A stretch of 64,000 nucleotides of DNA from Nocardioides sp. zg-1308 (lineage in GTDB: Bacteria; Actinomycetota; Actinomycetes; Propionibacteriales; Nocardioidaceae), in assembly GCF_013155375.1 (NCBI RefSeq), contig NZ_JABJQY010000005.1, positions 186,001 through 250,000 on the forward strand. Reading direction: 5' to 3'. The position numbers and the translations under genes were made by a program. Below the pieces are notes generated by a model. It was given only the letters and a program-made list of their open reading frames with translations, made no database searches and had not been told where the DNA came from. Below, piece after piece: positions 50,171 through 58,111 of this stretch (position 1 is its first letter; every line of letters starts with the position of its first letter).

Positions 50171-50198
50171 TAGCGTGGCCGCACGAACAGGTGTTCGG
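50171..50198 (+). promoter_or_regulatory. ruvC promoter with LexA (SOS) box
   Basis: A -10 TAGCGT (50171-50176) is followed by CGAAC-AGGT-GTTCG (50184-50197 within 50183-50198), the LexA palindrome with both outermost T/A positions lost. The box covers the predicted transcription start, so LexA binding should block ruvCAB. Confidence 0.8.
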
Positions 50199-50227
50199 AC
50201 GGATCCGGTCGGCGAGAGGTGTGAGGC

Positions 50228-50773
50228 GTGCGCGTGCTCGGCATCGACCCCGGCCTGACCCGGTGCGGTGTCGGCGTGGTCGACGGCAGTGTCGGCCGAC
50301 CCCTGTCGATGGTCGACGTCGGAGTGATCCGCACCAGCTCCACGCTGCCGATCGCGGAGCGCCTCGTGACCATCGAGCGCGGCCTCGACGCCTGGATCGA
50401 GGAGCACCGGCCCGACGCCGTCGCCGTCGAGCGGGTCTTCGCCCGGTCCGACTCCAGCACCATCATGGGCACCGCCCAGGCCAGCGGCATCGCCCTCGTG
50501 GTGGCCGCGCGCCGGGGGCTGCCGATCGCCATGCACACCCCGAGCGAGGTCAAGGCCGCCGTCTCCGGCAACGGCCGGGCCGACAAGGCGCAGGTGGGCG
50601 CCATGGTGGTGCGCATCCTGCGGCTCACCGAGCTGCCCAAGCCGGCCGACGCCGCCGACGCCCTGGCCCTGGCCATCACCCACGTGTGGCGCGGCGCGGC
50701 GAGCAACCGGCTCGAGGCTGCCGCCGCCCAGGCGCGCGCGACCCAGAGGAGGACCACCGTGAGGACCCGATGA
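50228..50773 (+). CDS. ruvC: Holliday junction endonuclease RuvC
   Basis: A 181-aa resolvase beginning VRVLGIDPGLTRCGVG with catalytic Asp7, then Glu in AVERVF and the C-terminal acidic pair in ADAADALALAI. Cuts Holliday junctions moved by RuvAB. GTG start after GAGAGG; stop overlaps ruvA (ATGA). Confidence 0.96.
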   Translation: MRVLGIDPGLTRCGVGVVDGSVGRPLSMVDVGVIRTSSTLPIAERLVTIERGLDAWIEEHRPDAVAVERVFARSDSSTIMGTAQASGIALVVAARRGLPIAMHTPSEVKAAVSGNGRADKAQVGAMVVRILRLTELPKPADAADALALAITHVWRGAASNRLEAAAAQARATQRRTTVRTR

Positions 50774-51369
50774 TCGCCTTCGTCCGCGGCGAGGTCGCCG
50801 CCGTCACGCTCAACAGCGCCGTCCTCGAGGTCGGCGGCGTCGGCCTCGAGCTGATGTGCACCCCGGGCACGCTCGCCACGCTGCGGGTGGGTCGCTCCGC
50901 GACGCTGCCCACGAGCATGGTCGTGCGCGAGGACAGCCTGACGATCTTCGGCTTCCTCGACGACGACGAGAAGCAGATCTTCGAGATCGTGCAGACCGCC
51001 TCGGGCGTCGGCCCCAAGGTCGCCCAGGCGATCGTGGCGGTGATGAGCCCCGACGACGTCCGCCGCGCGATCTCCACCGAGGACGTCAAGGCCCTCACCC
51101 GCGTGCCGGGCATCGGCCAGAAGGGCGCCCAGCGCATCATCCTCGAGCTCAAGGACCGCATCGGCCCGCCCGTCGGCGTGCATCACCCCGCGGCCGTGGC
51201 TGCCGCGGTCCCCGCGTGGCGCGACCAGGTCCAGCAGGGGCTCATCGGCCTGGGCTGGTCTGCCAAGGAGTCGGAGAAGGCCGTCGATGCCGTCGCGCTC
51301 GAGGCCGGCGACGCGCCCGACGTCGGCGCCCTGCTGCGCGCCGCGCTCCGCACGCTGAGCAAGGCCTGA
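50770..51369 (+). CDS. ruvA: Holliday junction DNA helicase subunit RuvA
   Basis: A 199-aa protein starting MIAFVRGEVA with an N-terminal OB fold, two helix-hairpin-helix motifs (ASGVGPKVAQAIV and VPGIGQKGAQRII) and a C-terminal RuvB-contacting domain (LGWSAKESEKAVDAV). Tetramers hold the four-way junction. ATGA-coupled to ruvC. Confidence 0.96.
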   Translation: MIAFVRGEVAAVTLNSAVLEVGGVGLELMCTPGTLATLRVGRSATLPTSMVVREDSLTIFGFLDDDEKQIFEIVQTASGVGPKVAQAIVAVMSPDDVRRAISTEDVKALTRVPGIGQKGAQRIILELKDRIGPPVGVHHPAAVAAAVPAWRDQVQQGLIGLGWSAKESEKAVDAVALEAGDAPDVGALLRAALRTLSKA

Positions 51370-51385
51370 GCGAGGACACGAGCAC

Positions 51386-52492
51386 ATGGACTGGGACGAC
51401 ACCGACCTCGACTCCGACCTCGACTCCGACCTCGACCTGACGGCCGCGGAGCTGTCGCACCTCCAGCGCCTCACCGACGCCGACGCCGACGGTGACGAGC
51501 GCGTGGTGGAGGCGGCGCTGCGGCCCAAGAGCCTCGACGAGGTGGTCGGACAGGTGCGCGTGCGCGACCAGCTCGGGCTGGTCCTCGAGGCCGCCCGCCG
51601 TCGCGGCCGCGCCCCCGACCACGTCCTCCTCTCCGGCCCGCCGGGGCTCGGCAAGACCACGCTGGCGATGATCATCGCCAGCGAGATGAGCACGCCGCTG
51701 CGCCTCACGAGCGGTCCGGCGATCACCCACGCCGGCGACCTCGCCGCGATCCTCTCGGGGCTCAACGAGGGCGACGTCCTCTTCGTCGACGAGATCCACC
51801 GGATGTCGCGGCCGGCGGAGGAGATGCTCTACATGGCCATGGAGGACTTCCGGGTCGACGTCGTGATCGGCAAGGGACCCGGCGCGACCGCCATCCCGCT
51901 CGACATCCCGCCGTTCACGCTGGTCGGGGCCACCACCCGCGCCGGCCTCCTGCCCGGCCCGCTGCGCGACCGGTTCGGCTTCACCGCCCACCTCGAGTTC
52001 TACGAGCCCGACGAGCTCGACCAGATCGTGCACCGCTCCGCGGGGCTGCTCGGCGTGCACCTGACCGCCGAGGGCTCGAGCGAGATCGCGTCGCGCTCGC
52101 GCGGCACCCCGCGCATCGCCAACCGGCTGCTGCGCCGGGTCCGCGACTACGCCCAGGTGCGCGCCGACGGCGTGCTCACGCTGCCGGTGGCGCAGGCGGC
52201 CCTCGACCTGTTCGAGGTCGACGAGTCGGGGCTCGACCGCCTCGACCGCGCCGTGCTCGACGTGCTGTGCCGCCGCTTCGGCGGGGGACCGGTCGGGGTC
52301 TCCACCCTGGCCGTCGCTGTCGGCGAGGAGCGGGAGACCGTGGAGGAGGTCGCCGAGCCGTTCCTGGTGCGCATGGGCATGCTCGCCCGCACCCCTCGCG
52401 GCCGGGTCGCGACCCCCGCTGCCTGGCACCACCTGGGGCTCACCCCGCCCGCGGTGCCGACGGTCGACTCCACGCTCTTCGACGAGGTGTGA
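51386..52492 (+). CDS. ruvB: Holliday junction branch-migration ATPase RuvB
   Basis: A 368-aa AAA+ ATPase with Walker A SGPPGLGKTT near residue 84, Walker B FVDEIHR, sensor 1 GATTRAGLL and the arginine finger region GPLRDRFG; the C-terminal winged helix follows. The first ~20 residues form an Asp-rich extension encoded by a 12-bp repeat (GACCTCGACTCC, about 2.5 copies near 51409-51440), unlike the usual short RuvB start. Confidence 0.96.
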   Translation: MDWDDTDLDSDLDSDLDLTAAELSHLQRLTDADADGDERVVEAALRPKSLDEVVGQVRVRDQLGLVLEAARRRGRAPDHVLLSGPPGLGKTTLAMIIASEMSTPLRLTSGPAITHAGDLAAILSGLNEGDVLFVDEIHRMSRPAEEMLYMAMEDFRVDVVIGKGPGATAIPLDIPPFTLVGATTRAGLLPGPLRDRFGFTAHLEFYEPDELDQIVHRSAGLLGVHLTAEGSSEIASRSRGTPRIANRLLRRVRDYAQVRADGVLTLPVAQAALDLFEVDESGLDRLDRAVLDVLCRRFGGGPVGVSTLAVAVGEERETVEEVAEPFLVRMGMLARTPRGRVATPAAWHHLGLTPPAVPTVDSTLFDEV

Positions 52493-52559
52493 GGCCGGCG
52501 GGCGTCCGCGTAGACTCCACGCGCTCCGCCACCCGATCCCTCCGAGGAGAGCCCCGACC

Positions 52560-52859
52560 GTGAACGATCTCGCCGCCCTGCTGCCCCTGGTCGCCATCCT
52601 GGCCCTGTTCTGGTTCATGGTGGTCCGCCCCCAGCAGCGCCGCCAGCGAGAGGTCACCGCGCTCCAGAACAGCATCGAGGTCGGCCAGCGCGTGATGATG
52701 TCGTCGGGCGTCTACGGCACCGTCGTCTCGCTCGTGGACGACCGCGCCCGCCTCGAGATCGCGCCCGGCACGACCATCGAGATCGCCCGCGCCGCCATCG
52801 CGCGCGTCGACTCGCCGGTCGTCGGGGAGCCGGGCGCTGCGGAGCCCGGCGATGCCTGA
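52560..52859 (+). CDS. yajC: Preprotein translocase subunit YajC
   Basis: A 99-aa single-pass membrane protein: helix at 4-22 followed by VVRPQQRRQREV and the GVYGTVVSLVDD beta domain, typical YajC. GTG start after GAGGAG. In most actinobacteria secD and secF follow; here the 3' end overlaps apt by 8 bp. Confidence 0.93.
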   Translation: MNDLAALLPLVAILALFWFMVVRPQQRRQREVTALQNSIEVGQRVMMSSGVYGTVVSLVDDRARLEIAPGTTIEIARAAIARVDSPVVGEPGAAEPGDA

Positions 52860-53400
52860 CCGGCGTACGGCCCAGGAGGCGCTCGCGCGCCTCACCGTCG
52901 ACGTGTCCGACTGGCCCACGCCGGGCGTCGTCTTCAAGGACATCACCCCCGTCCTGGCCGACCACCACGCCTTCTCGGCGATCATCACGGCGCTGGCCGC
53001 CGCCGGCCGCGACGACCACGGCACCGTCGTCGTGGACAAGGTCGTCGGCATGGAGGCGCGCGGCTTCATCCTCGCCGCCCCCGTCGCCCTCGCCCTCGGC
53101 GTCGGGTTCGTCCCGGTCCGCAAGGCGGGCAAGCTGCCGCGTGCGGCGCACGCGGTGACCTACTCCCTCGAGTACGGCGAGGCGACCCTCGAGCTCCACG
53201 AGGACGGCATCGCGCCGGGTGAGCGGGTCCTGCTGGTCGACGACGTGCTCGCCACCGGCGGCACCGTCGACGCGACCCGACAGCTGGTCGAGGCCTGCGG
53301 CGGCACCGCGACGGGCGTCTCGGTGCTGATGGAGCTGTCGTTCCTCGACCCGCGCTCGGTCACCGGCGACCTGCCGGTCGCCACCCTGCTGACGATCTGA
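52852..53400 (+). CDS. apt: Adenine phosphoribosyltransferase
   Basis: A 182-aa type I PRTase with the PRPP motif VLLVDDVLATGGT and the family starts DWPTPGVVFKDITPVL. Salvages adenine to AMP. The ATG lies within yajC (ATGCCTGA), a real translational overlap that excludes any lost genes between them in this assembly. Confidence 0.95.
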   Translation: MPDRRTAQEALARLTVDVSDWPTPGVVFKDITPVLADHHAFSAIITALAAAGRDDHGTVVVDKVVGMEARGFILAAPVALALGVGFVPVRKAGKLPRAAHAVTYSLEYGEATLELHEDGIAPGERVLLVDDVLATGGTVDATRQLVEACGGTATGVSVLMELSFLDPRSVTGDLPVATLLTI

Positions 53401-53434
53401 GGACGTCGGGGCACGGGACCGCCCAGAGCGTCAC

Positions 53435-53440
53435 TAGACT
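53435..53440 (+). promoter_or_regulatory. -10 box TAGACT, leaderless start of rel
   Basis: TAGACT ends 6 nt before the ATG at 53447. Confidence 0.5.
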
Positions 53441-53446
53441 GGGCCA

Positions 53447-55729
53447 ATGGCAGAGGAGACGGTGCCCACGCAGGAGCCGAAGGCGCCCCTGACCGCGCGC
53501 GGCATGCGTGCGCGCCTCGCCCGCGTCGGCACCCGGCCCCCCGCCTCCAACCCGGTGCTCGAGCCCCTGTTCCGGGCCGTCCGCGCCAACCACCCCAAGG
53601 CCGACCTGGCGCTGCTGGAGCGGGCCTACGCCGTCGCCGACAAGTGGCACACCGGCCAGATGCGCAAGAGCGGCGACCCCTACATCACCCACCCGCTCGC
53701 GGTGACGACGATCCTGGCCGACATCGGCATGACCGAGCCGACGCTGGTCGCCGCGCTGCTGCACGACACGGTCGAGGACACGCCCTACACCCTCGACGAG
53801 CTCCGCTCCGACTTCGGCGACGAGGTCGCGGTCCTGGTCGACGGGGTCACCAAGCTCGACAAGGTGCAGTACGGCGACTCGGCGCAGGCCGAGACCATCC
53901 GCAAGATGATCGTCGCGATGGCCCGCGACATCCGGGTGCTGGTCATCAAGCTCGCCGACCGCCTCCACAACATGCGCACCCTGCGCTACGTCCCGGCCGC
54001 GTCGCAGGAGCGCTCCTCGCGCGAGACGCTCGACATCTACGCTCCGCTGGCCCACCGCCTCGGCATGAACACGCTCAAGTGGGAGCTCGAGGACCTCGCC
54101 TTCGCCACCCTGCACCCCAAGATCTACGACGAGATCGTCCGGATGGTCGCCGAGCGAGCGCCCTCGCGCGACCAGTTCCTGGCCGAGGTGGTCGCCGAGA
54201 TCGAGCAGGACCTCAAGGCCGGGCGCATCAACGCCAAGGTCACCGGCCGGCCCAAGCACTACTACTCGATCTACCAGAAGATGATCGTCGGCGGTCGCGA
54301 CTTCTCCGACATCTACGACCTCGTCGGCATCCGCATCCTCGTCGACGAGGACCGCGACTGCTACAGCGCGCTCGGCGTGATCCACTCGCGCTGGAACCCG
54401 GTGCTGGGGCGGTTCAAGGACTACGTCGCGATGCCGAAGTTCAACATGTACCAGTCGCTCCACACGACGGTCATCGGCCCGCAGGGCAAGCCGGTCGAGG
54501 TGCAGATCCGCACGTTCGCCCAGCACCGCCGGGCCGAGTACGGCGTCGCGGCGCACTGGAAGTACAAGGAGAACTCGAAGGCCGGCGTCGACACCGACCG
54601 CCTCGGCGACAAGGACGACCTCACCTGGCTGCGCCAGCTGCTCGACTGGCAGAGCGAGGTCGAGGACCCGGGCGAGTTCCTGGAGTCGCTGCGCTTCGAG
54701 ATGAACCAGGCGCAGGTCTACGTCTTCACCCCGCGTGGCGACGTGATCCCGCTGCCGTCGGGCGCGACGCCCGTCGACTTCGCCTACGCCGTCCACACCG
54801 AGGTCGGCCACCACACGATCGGCTCCCGGGTCAACGGCCGGCTCGTGCCGCTGGAGTCCAAGCTCGACAACGGCGACGTGGTGGAGGTCTTCACCTCCAA
54901 GTCGCCGACGTCGGGTCCCTCACGCGACTGGCTCAACTTCGTGCAGTCCCCGCGCGCCCGCTCCAAGATCCGCCAGTGGTTCACCAAGGAGCGCCGCGAG
55001 GAGGCCATCGAGCGCGGCAAGGACCAGATCGCCAAGCTGATGCGCAAGGAGGGCATGCCCCTCACCCGGCTGATGAGCCACGACGTGCTCGGCCTGGTCG
55101 CCGAGCACTTCCACCACGCCGACGTCTCCGCGCTCTACGCCGCGGTCGGCGAGGGCAACCTCAGCGCGCAGGCCGTCGTACGCCGCGTCATCGACCTGCA
55201 CGGCGGCGACGAGGGGGCCGCCGAGGACCTCTCCGAGGGCGTCACGATCACCGGCCGGTCGCGGGCCAAGCGCGCCCCGACCGACTCCGGCGTCATCGTC
55301 CCCGGCGTCGACGACCTCTGGGTCAAGCTCGCCAAGTGCTGCACACCGGTGCCGCCCGACCCGATCCTCGGCTTCGTCACCAAGGGCGGGGGAGTGTCGG
55401 TGCACCGCAAGGACTGCACCAACGCCTCCAGCCTGCTCGGCCAGCCCGAGCGGGTGCTCGAGGTCGAGTGGGCGCCGACGTCGCAGTCGACCTTCCTGGT
55501 CAACATCCAGGTCGAGGCCCTCGACCGCGCGCGCCTGCTCTCCGACATCACGATGGCGCTCTCCGACGCCCACGTGAACATCCTCAGCGCCACGCTCTCC
55601 ACCACCCGTGACCGCGTGGCCAAGAGCCGGTTCTCCTTCGAGATGGCCGACGCCGCCCACCTCGACGGCGTGCTCCGCGCCGTCCGGGCCGTGCCGGGGG
55701 TCTTCGACGCCTACCGCGTCACCAGCTGA
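53447..55729 (+). CDS. rel: Bifunctional (p)ppGpp synthetase/hydrolase Rel
   Basis: A 760-aa RelA/SpoT homologue. The hydrolase domain keeps its HD site (His82, His106-Asp107, Glu110-Asp111), and the synthetase loop reads GRFKDYVAMPK: the RxKD form of bifunctional Rel rather than the ExDD of synthetase-only RelA. TGS (VFTPRGDVIPLPSGATPVDF), the CC motif near LAKCCTPVPP and a C-terminal ACT domain follow. Controls the stringent response. Follows apt as in M. tuberculosis. Confidence 0.97.
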   Translation: MAEETVPTQEPKAPLTARGMRARLARVGTRPPASNPVLEPLFRAVRANHPKADLALLERAYAVADKWHTGQMRKSGDPYITHPLAVTTILADIGMTEPTLVAALLHDTVEDTPYTLDELRSDFGDEVAVLVDGVTKLDKVQYGDSAQAETIRKMIVAMARDIRVLVIKLADRLHNMRTLRYVPAASQERSSRETLDIYAPLAHRLGMNTLKWELEDLAFATLHPKIYDEIVRMVAERAPSRDQFLAEVVAEIEQDLKAGRINAKVTGRPKHYYSIYQKMIVGGRDFSDIYDLVGIRILVDEDRDCYSALGVIHSRWNPVLGRFKDYVAMPKFNMYQSLHTTVIGPQGKPVEVQIRTFAQHRRAEYGVAAHWKYKENSKAGVDTDRLGDKDDLTWLRQLLDWQSEVEDPGEFLESLRFEMNQAQVYVFTPRGDVIPLPSGATPVDFAYAVHTEVGHHTIGSRVNGRLVPLESKLDNGDVVEVFTSKSPTSGPSRDWLNFVQSPRARSKIRQWFTKERREEAIERGKDQIAKLMRKEGMPLTRLMSHDVLGLVAEHFHHADVSALYAAVGEGNLSAQAVVRRVIDLHGGDEGAAEDLSEGVTITGRSRAKRAPTDSGVIVPGVDDLWVKLAKCCTPVPPDPILGFVTKGGGVSVHRKDCTNASSLLGQPERVLEVEWAPTSQSTFLVNIQVEALDRARLLSDITMALSDAHVNILSATLSTTRDRVAKSRFSFEMADAAHLDGVLRAVRAVPGVFDAYRVTS

Positions 55730-56039
55730 ATGGCGCTCGCTCCGCTCGGCGGTTCCGGGTGGAGGACGGTGCTGTCTGGCTCGCTGCGCTCGCGTGCTCG
55801 GCGCCCTTGAGGGCGCTGTCTTCCCTCCTCGGCTTGCTCGCTGCGCTCGCGTCGCTCGTCAGTGCAGACAGCGCCGGGCGCCGAGCCTCCAGATCATCTG
55901 ACCTCGGGGCTCGCCACGCTCGCTGCGCTCCTCGATCCGCCCACCTCAAACCACGGGCTCGCCGAGTCCTCAGGGGCGGCGAGCACGGCGAGCGGAGCGA
56001 GCCATCAAGCACAGCACGCGCGAGCGGAGCGAGCGCCAT
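55730..56039. repeat. 310-bp palindromic intergenic element with 19-bp perfect terminal inverted repeats
   Basis: The whole gap between the rel stop and the convergent DUF349 stop is a foldback. ATGGCGCTCGCTCCGCTCG (55730-55748) is the exact inverse of 56021-56039. Inside are copies of the 15-mer GCTCGCTsCGCTCGC: plus-strand copies at 55779-55793, 55836-55850 and a partial at 55918-55930, and inverted copies at 55988-56002 and 56020-56034. A further inverted pair GGCGCTGTCT/AGACAGCGCC lies near 55813-55875. No credible gene is seen. It may end transcription from both sides or be a non-autonomous repeat. Confidence 0.85.
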
Positions 56040-57317
56040 CTAGCCGAAGTCGGCCGCCGCCTTCTTCGCCATCTCGAGGAACGCCTGCTTGTTGCCCAGC
56101 TCGGACTCGAGGTCCTTGACGCGCCGGTCGTCGCCGGCGGCGGTGGCCTTGTCGAGCTTGGCCTGGGTCTCGGCGATGCCGGCCTCGAGCTTGCTGATCA
56201 TGTCGTCGGCGCGGGCGGACTTCTCCGGGTCGGTGCGGCTCCACTGCTCGTCCTCGACCGCACGGATGGCCTGCTCGACCTTCCGCATCCGGCCCTCGAG
56301 CTCCTTCATCCGGTCGCGGGGCACCTTGCCGGCGGCGTCCCAGCGGTCGGCGAGGTCACGGAAGGCCTTCTTGGCGGCCTCGAAGTCCGCGCCGCCCCGC
56401 TGGGCCTGGGGCACCAGCGCCTCGGCCTCGACGATGATCTGGTCCTTGACCTCGGCGTTGGCGGCGAACTCCTGGTCGAGGGCGGCGTTGGCCGCGTCGC
56501 GGGCACCGAAGAAGGTGTCCTGCGCTCCCCGGAAGCGCTGCCAGAGCTGGTCGTCGATCTCGCGGGGCGCCGGGCCGGCGGCCTTCCACTCGCGCATCAG
56601 GTCGCGGTAGCGACCGGCGGTCGGTCCCCAGTCCGTCGAGGTGGCGAGCGCCTCGGCCTCCTTGGCGAGCCGCTCCTTGACCACGCGGGCGGAGTCGCGA
56701 CGCTCGTGCTCCTCGGCGAAGTGCGCCTTGCGGTGGCGGGTGTACGTCGTGCGCGCGGTGGAGAAGCGCCGCCACAGGGCGTCGTCGGTGGCACGGTCGA
56801 GCCGGGGCAGCTCCTTCCACGTGGCGAGCAGCTCGCGCAGGCGGTTGGCGCCGTTGCGCCAGTCGGTGCCCTCGGCGAGGCGCTCGGCCTCGGCGACCAG
56901 CGTCTCCTTCTGGGCCTTGGACTCGGCGCTCTTCTGGGCGCGCTCCTCCTTGCGGGCGGCGCGCTGGGCGGCGATGACGGGGGCGAGGGCGTCGAGCCGC
57001 GCGGCCAGGGAGACCAGGTCGCCCACGGCGTGCGCGTCCACGACCTGCTCGCGCAGCGCCTTGATGGAGGAGGTGGCCTCCTCGGGGGCGAGCCGGCCGG
57101 ACGCCACGCGCTGCTCCAGCAGGTGGACCTTGCCCTCCAGCTCCTCGAAGCGCTTGGTGAAGAAGTCCAGTGCCTCGGCCGGTGTGCCGGCCTCGTAGGA
57201 CCCGACGGATCGCTCCCCGTCGGCGGTGCGGACGTAGACGGTGCCGTCCTCGGCCACCCGTCCCCAGGTGGTCTCACCCGGGGCCGAGTCGTCTCGGGAC
57301 TGCTTGTCGGCGCTCAT
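56040..57317 (-). CDS. DUF349 family protein
   Basis: A 425-aa, highly charged, largely alpha-helical and coiled-coil protein. At least three DUF349 repeats can be seen, each with a W-x2-A/G...R-F motif (LWRRFSTAR, LWQRFRGAQDTFFGARD, ADRWDAAGKVPRD). The N-terminus has a small beta motif (GRVAEDGTVYVRT). Function unknown; members are conserved across actinobacteria. Occupies the place where M. tuberculosis has ppiB. Confidence 0.88.
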   Translation of the reverse strand: MSADKQSRDDSAPGETTWGRVAEDGTVYVRTADGERSVGSYEAGTPAEALDFFTKRFEELEGKVHLLEQRVASGRLAPEEATSSIKALREQVVDAHAVGDLVSLAARLDALAPVIAAQRAARKEERAQKSAESKAQKETLVAEAERLAEGTDWRNGANRLRELLATWKELPRLDRATDDALWRRFSTARTTYTRHRKAHFAEEHERRDSARVVKERLAKEAEALATSTDWGPTAGRYRDLMREWKAAGPAPREIDDQLWQRFRGAQDTFFGARDAANAALDQEFAANAEVKDQIIVEAEALVPQAQRGGADFEAAKKAFRDLADRWDAAGKVPRDRMKELEGRMRKVEQAIRAVEDEQWSRTDPEKSARADDMISKLEAGIAETQAKLDKATAAGDDRRVKDLESELGNKQAFLEMAKKAAADFG

Positions 57318-57325
57318 GGTCGCCC

Positions 57326-57360
57326 ATCGTAGTCATGGCGGGGAGCGGCCTCGGTAGGCT
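57326..57360. promoter_or_regulatory. Divergent -10 boxes for DUF349 gene and MBL hydrolase
   Basis: TACGAT on the minus strand (57326-57331) ends 8 nt before the DUF349 ATG. TAGGCT on the plus strand (57355-57360) serves the hydrolase-hisS-aspS operon with a leader of about 60 nt. Confidence 0.45.
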
Positions 57361-57424
57361 TCCCGCCGGAGCACGACACCTCGCGCTGCCCGACGAGCCG
57401 CACGACAAGCAAGGACTGACGCCT

Positions 57425-58111
57425 GTGTTCATCGCTGGCTTCCCCGCCGGACCCTGGGGGACCAACTGCTACGTCGTGGCGACGGGACCCGGCGCCGAGT
57501 GCGTCGTGGTCGACCCGGGCAAGGACTCCGCCGAGGGGGTCGCGCAGGTGGTCCGCGAGCACCGGCTCAAGCCGGTCAGCGTGCTCGTCACCCACGGCCA
57601 CGTCGACCACATGTGGTGCGTCGCTCCCGTCGCCGGCACCTACGACGCGACGGCGTGGATCCACCCCGCGGACCGGCACCTGCTCTCGGACCCGATGGCC
57701 GGGATGAGCCCGGAGACCACCGCGATGCTGCTCGGCGGCGACTACTCGTGGGCCGAGCCCGACGACGTACGCGAGCTGGCGGACCTCGCCGAGCTCGAGC
57801 TCGCCGGGATGAGGTTCGTCGTGGACCACACGCCGGGCCACACCGAGGGCTCGGTGACCTTCCGCTCGCCCTACGCGCAGCAGGACGTCTCCGAGGTGAT
57901 GTTCTCCGGCGACCTGCTGTTCGCCGGCTCCATCGGGCGCACCGACCTGCCCGGCGGCGACCACGCCGCCATGCTGCGCAGCCTCGCCGAGAAGGTGCTG
58001 CCCCTGGCCGACGACGTCGTCGTGCTGCCCGGTCACGGCGAGCAGACCTCGATCGGCCGCGAACGCGCCACCAACCCCTTCCTCCACGACCTCAGCCAGG
58101 ACCCCCGATGA
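57425..58111 (+). CDS. Metallo-beta-lactamase fold hydrolase (glyoxalase II-like)
   Basis: A 228-aa enzyme with THGHVDHMW (HxHxDH), a later His in DHTPGHTEGS, Asp in FSGDLLFAGSIGR and the final His in VLPGHGEQT, all metal ligands present. Corresponds to the Rv2581c-type gene before hisS. GTG start with AAGGA about 9 nt upstream; stop overlaps hisS. Confidence 0.9.
   Translation: MFIAGFPAGPWGTNCYVVATGPGAECVVVDPGKDSAEGVAQVVREHRLKPVSVLVTHGHVDHMWCVAPVAGTYDATAWIHPADRHLLSDPMAGMSPETTAMLLGGDYSWAEPDDVRELADLAELELAGMRFVVDHTPGHTEGSVTFRSPYAQQDVSEVMFSGDLLFAGSIGRTDLPGGDHAAMLRSLAEKVLPLADDVVVLPGHGEQTSIGRERATNPFLHDLSQDPR

Noticed and set aside
45871..53400. Missing patA/pimA and secDF as assembly errors
   Set aside because: Both junctions are coherent: intact promoter and start at pdxS, and a true reading-frame overlap at yajC/apt. 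An error cannot be fully excluded without reads.
55730..56039. CRISPR array in the repeat-rich gap after rel
   Set aside because: Repeats are irregularly spaced, occur in both orientations and have no unique spacers of constant length; the structure is palindromic.
55719..56119. Short open frames inside the palindromic element
   Set aside because: They arise from GCTCGC repeats lacking stop codons in several frames; translations are Arg/Ala/Ser-rich without start signals.
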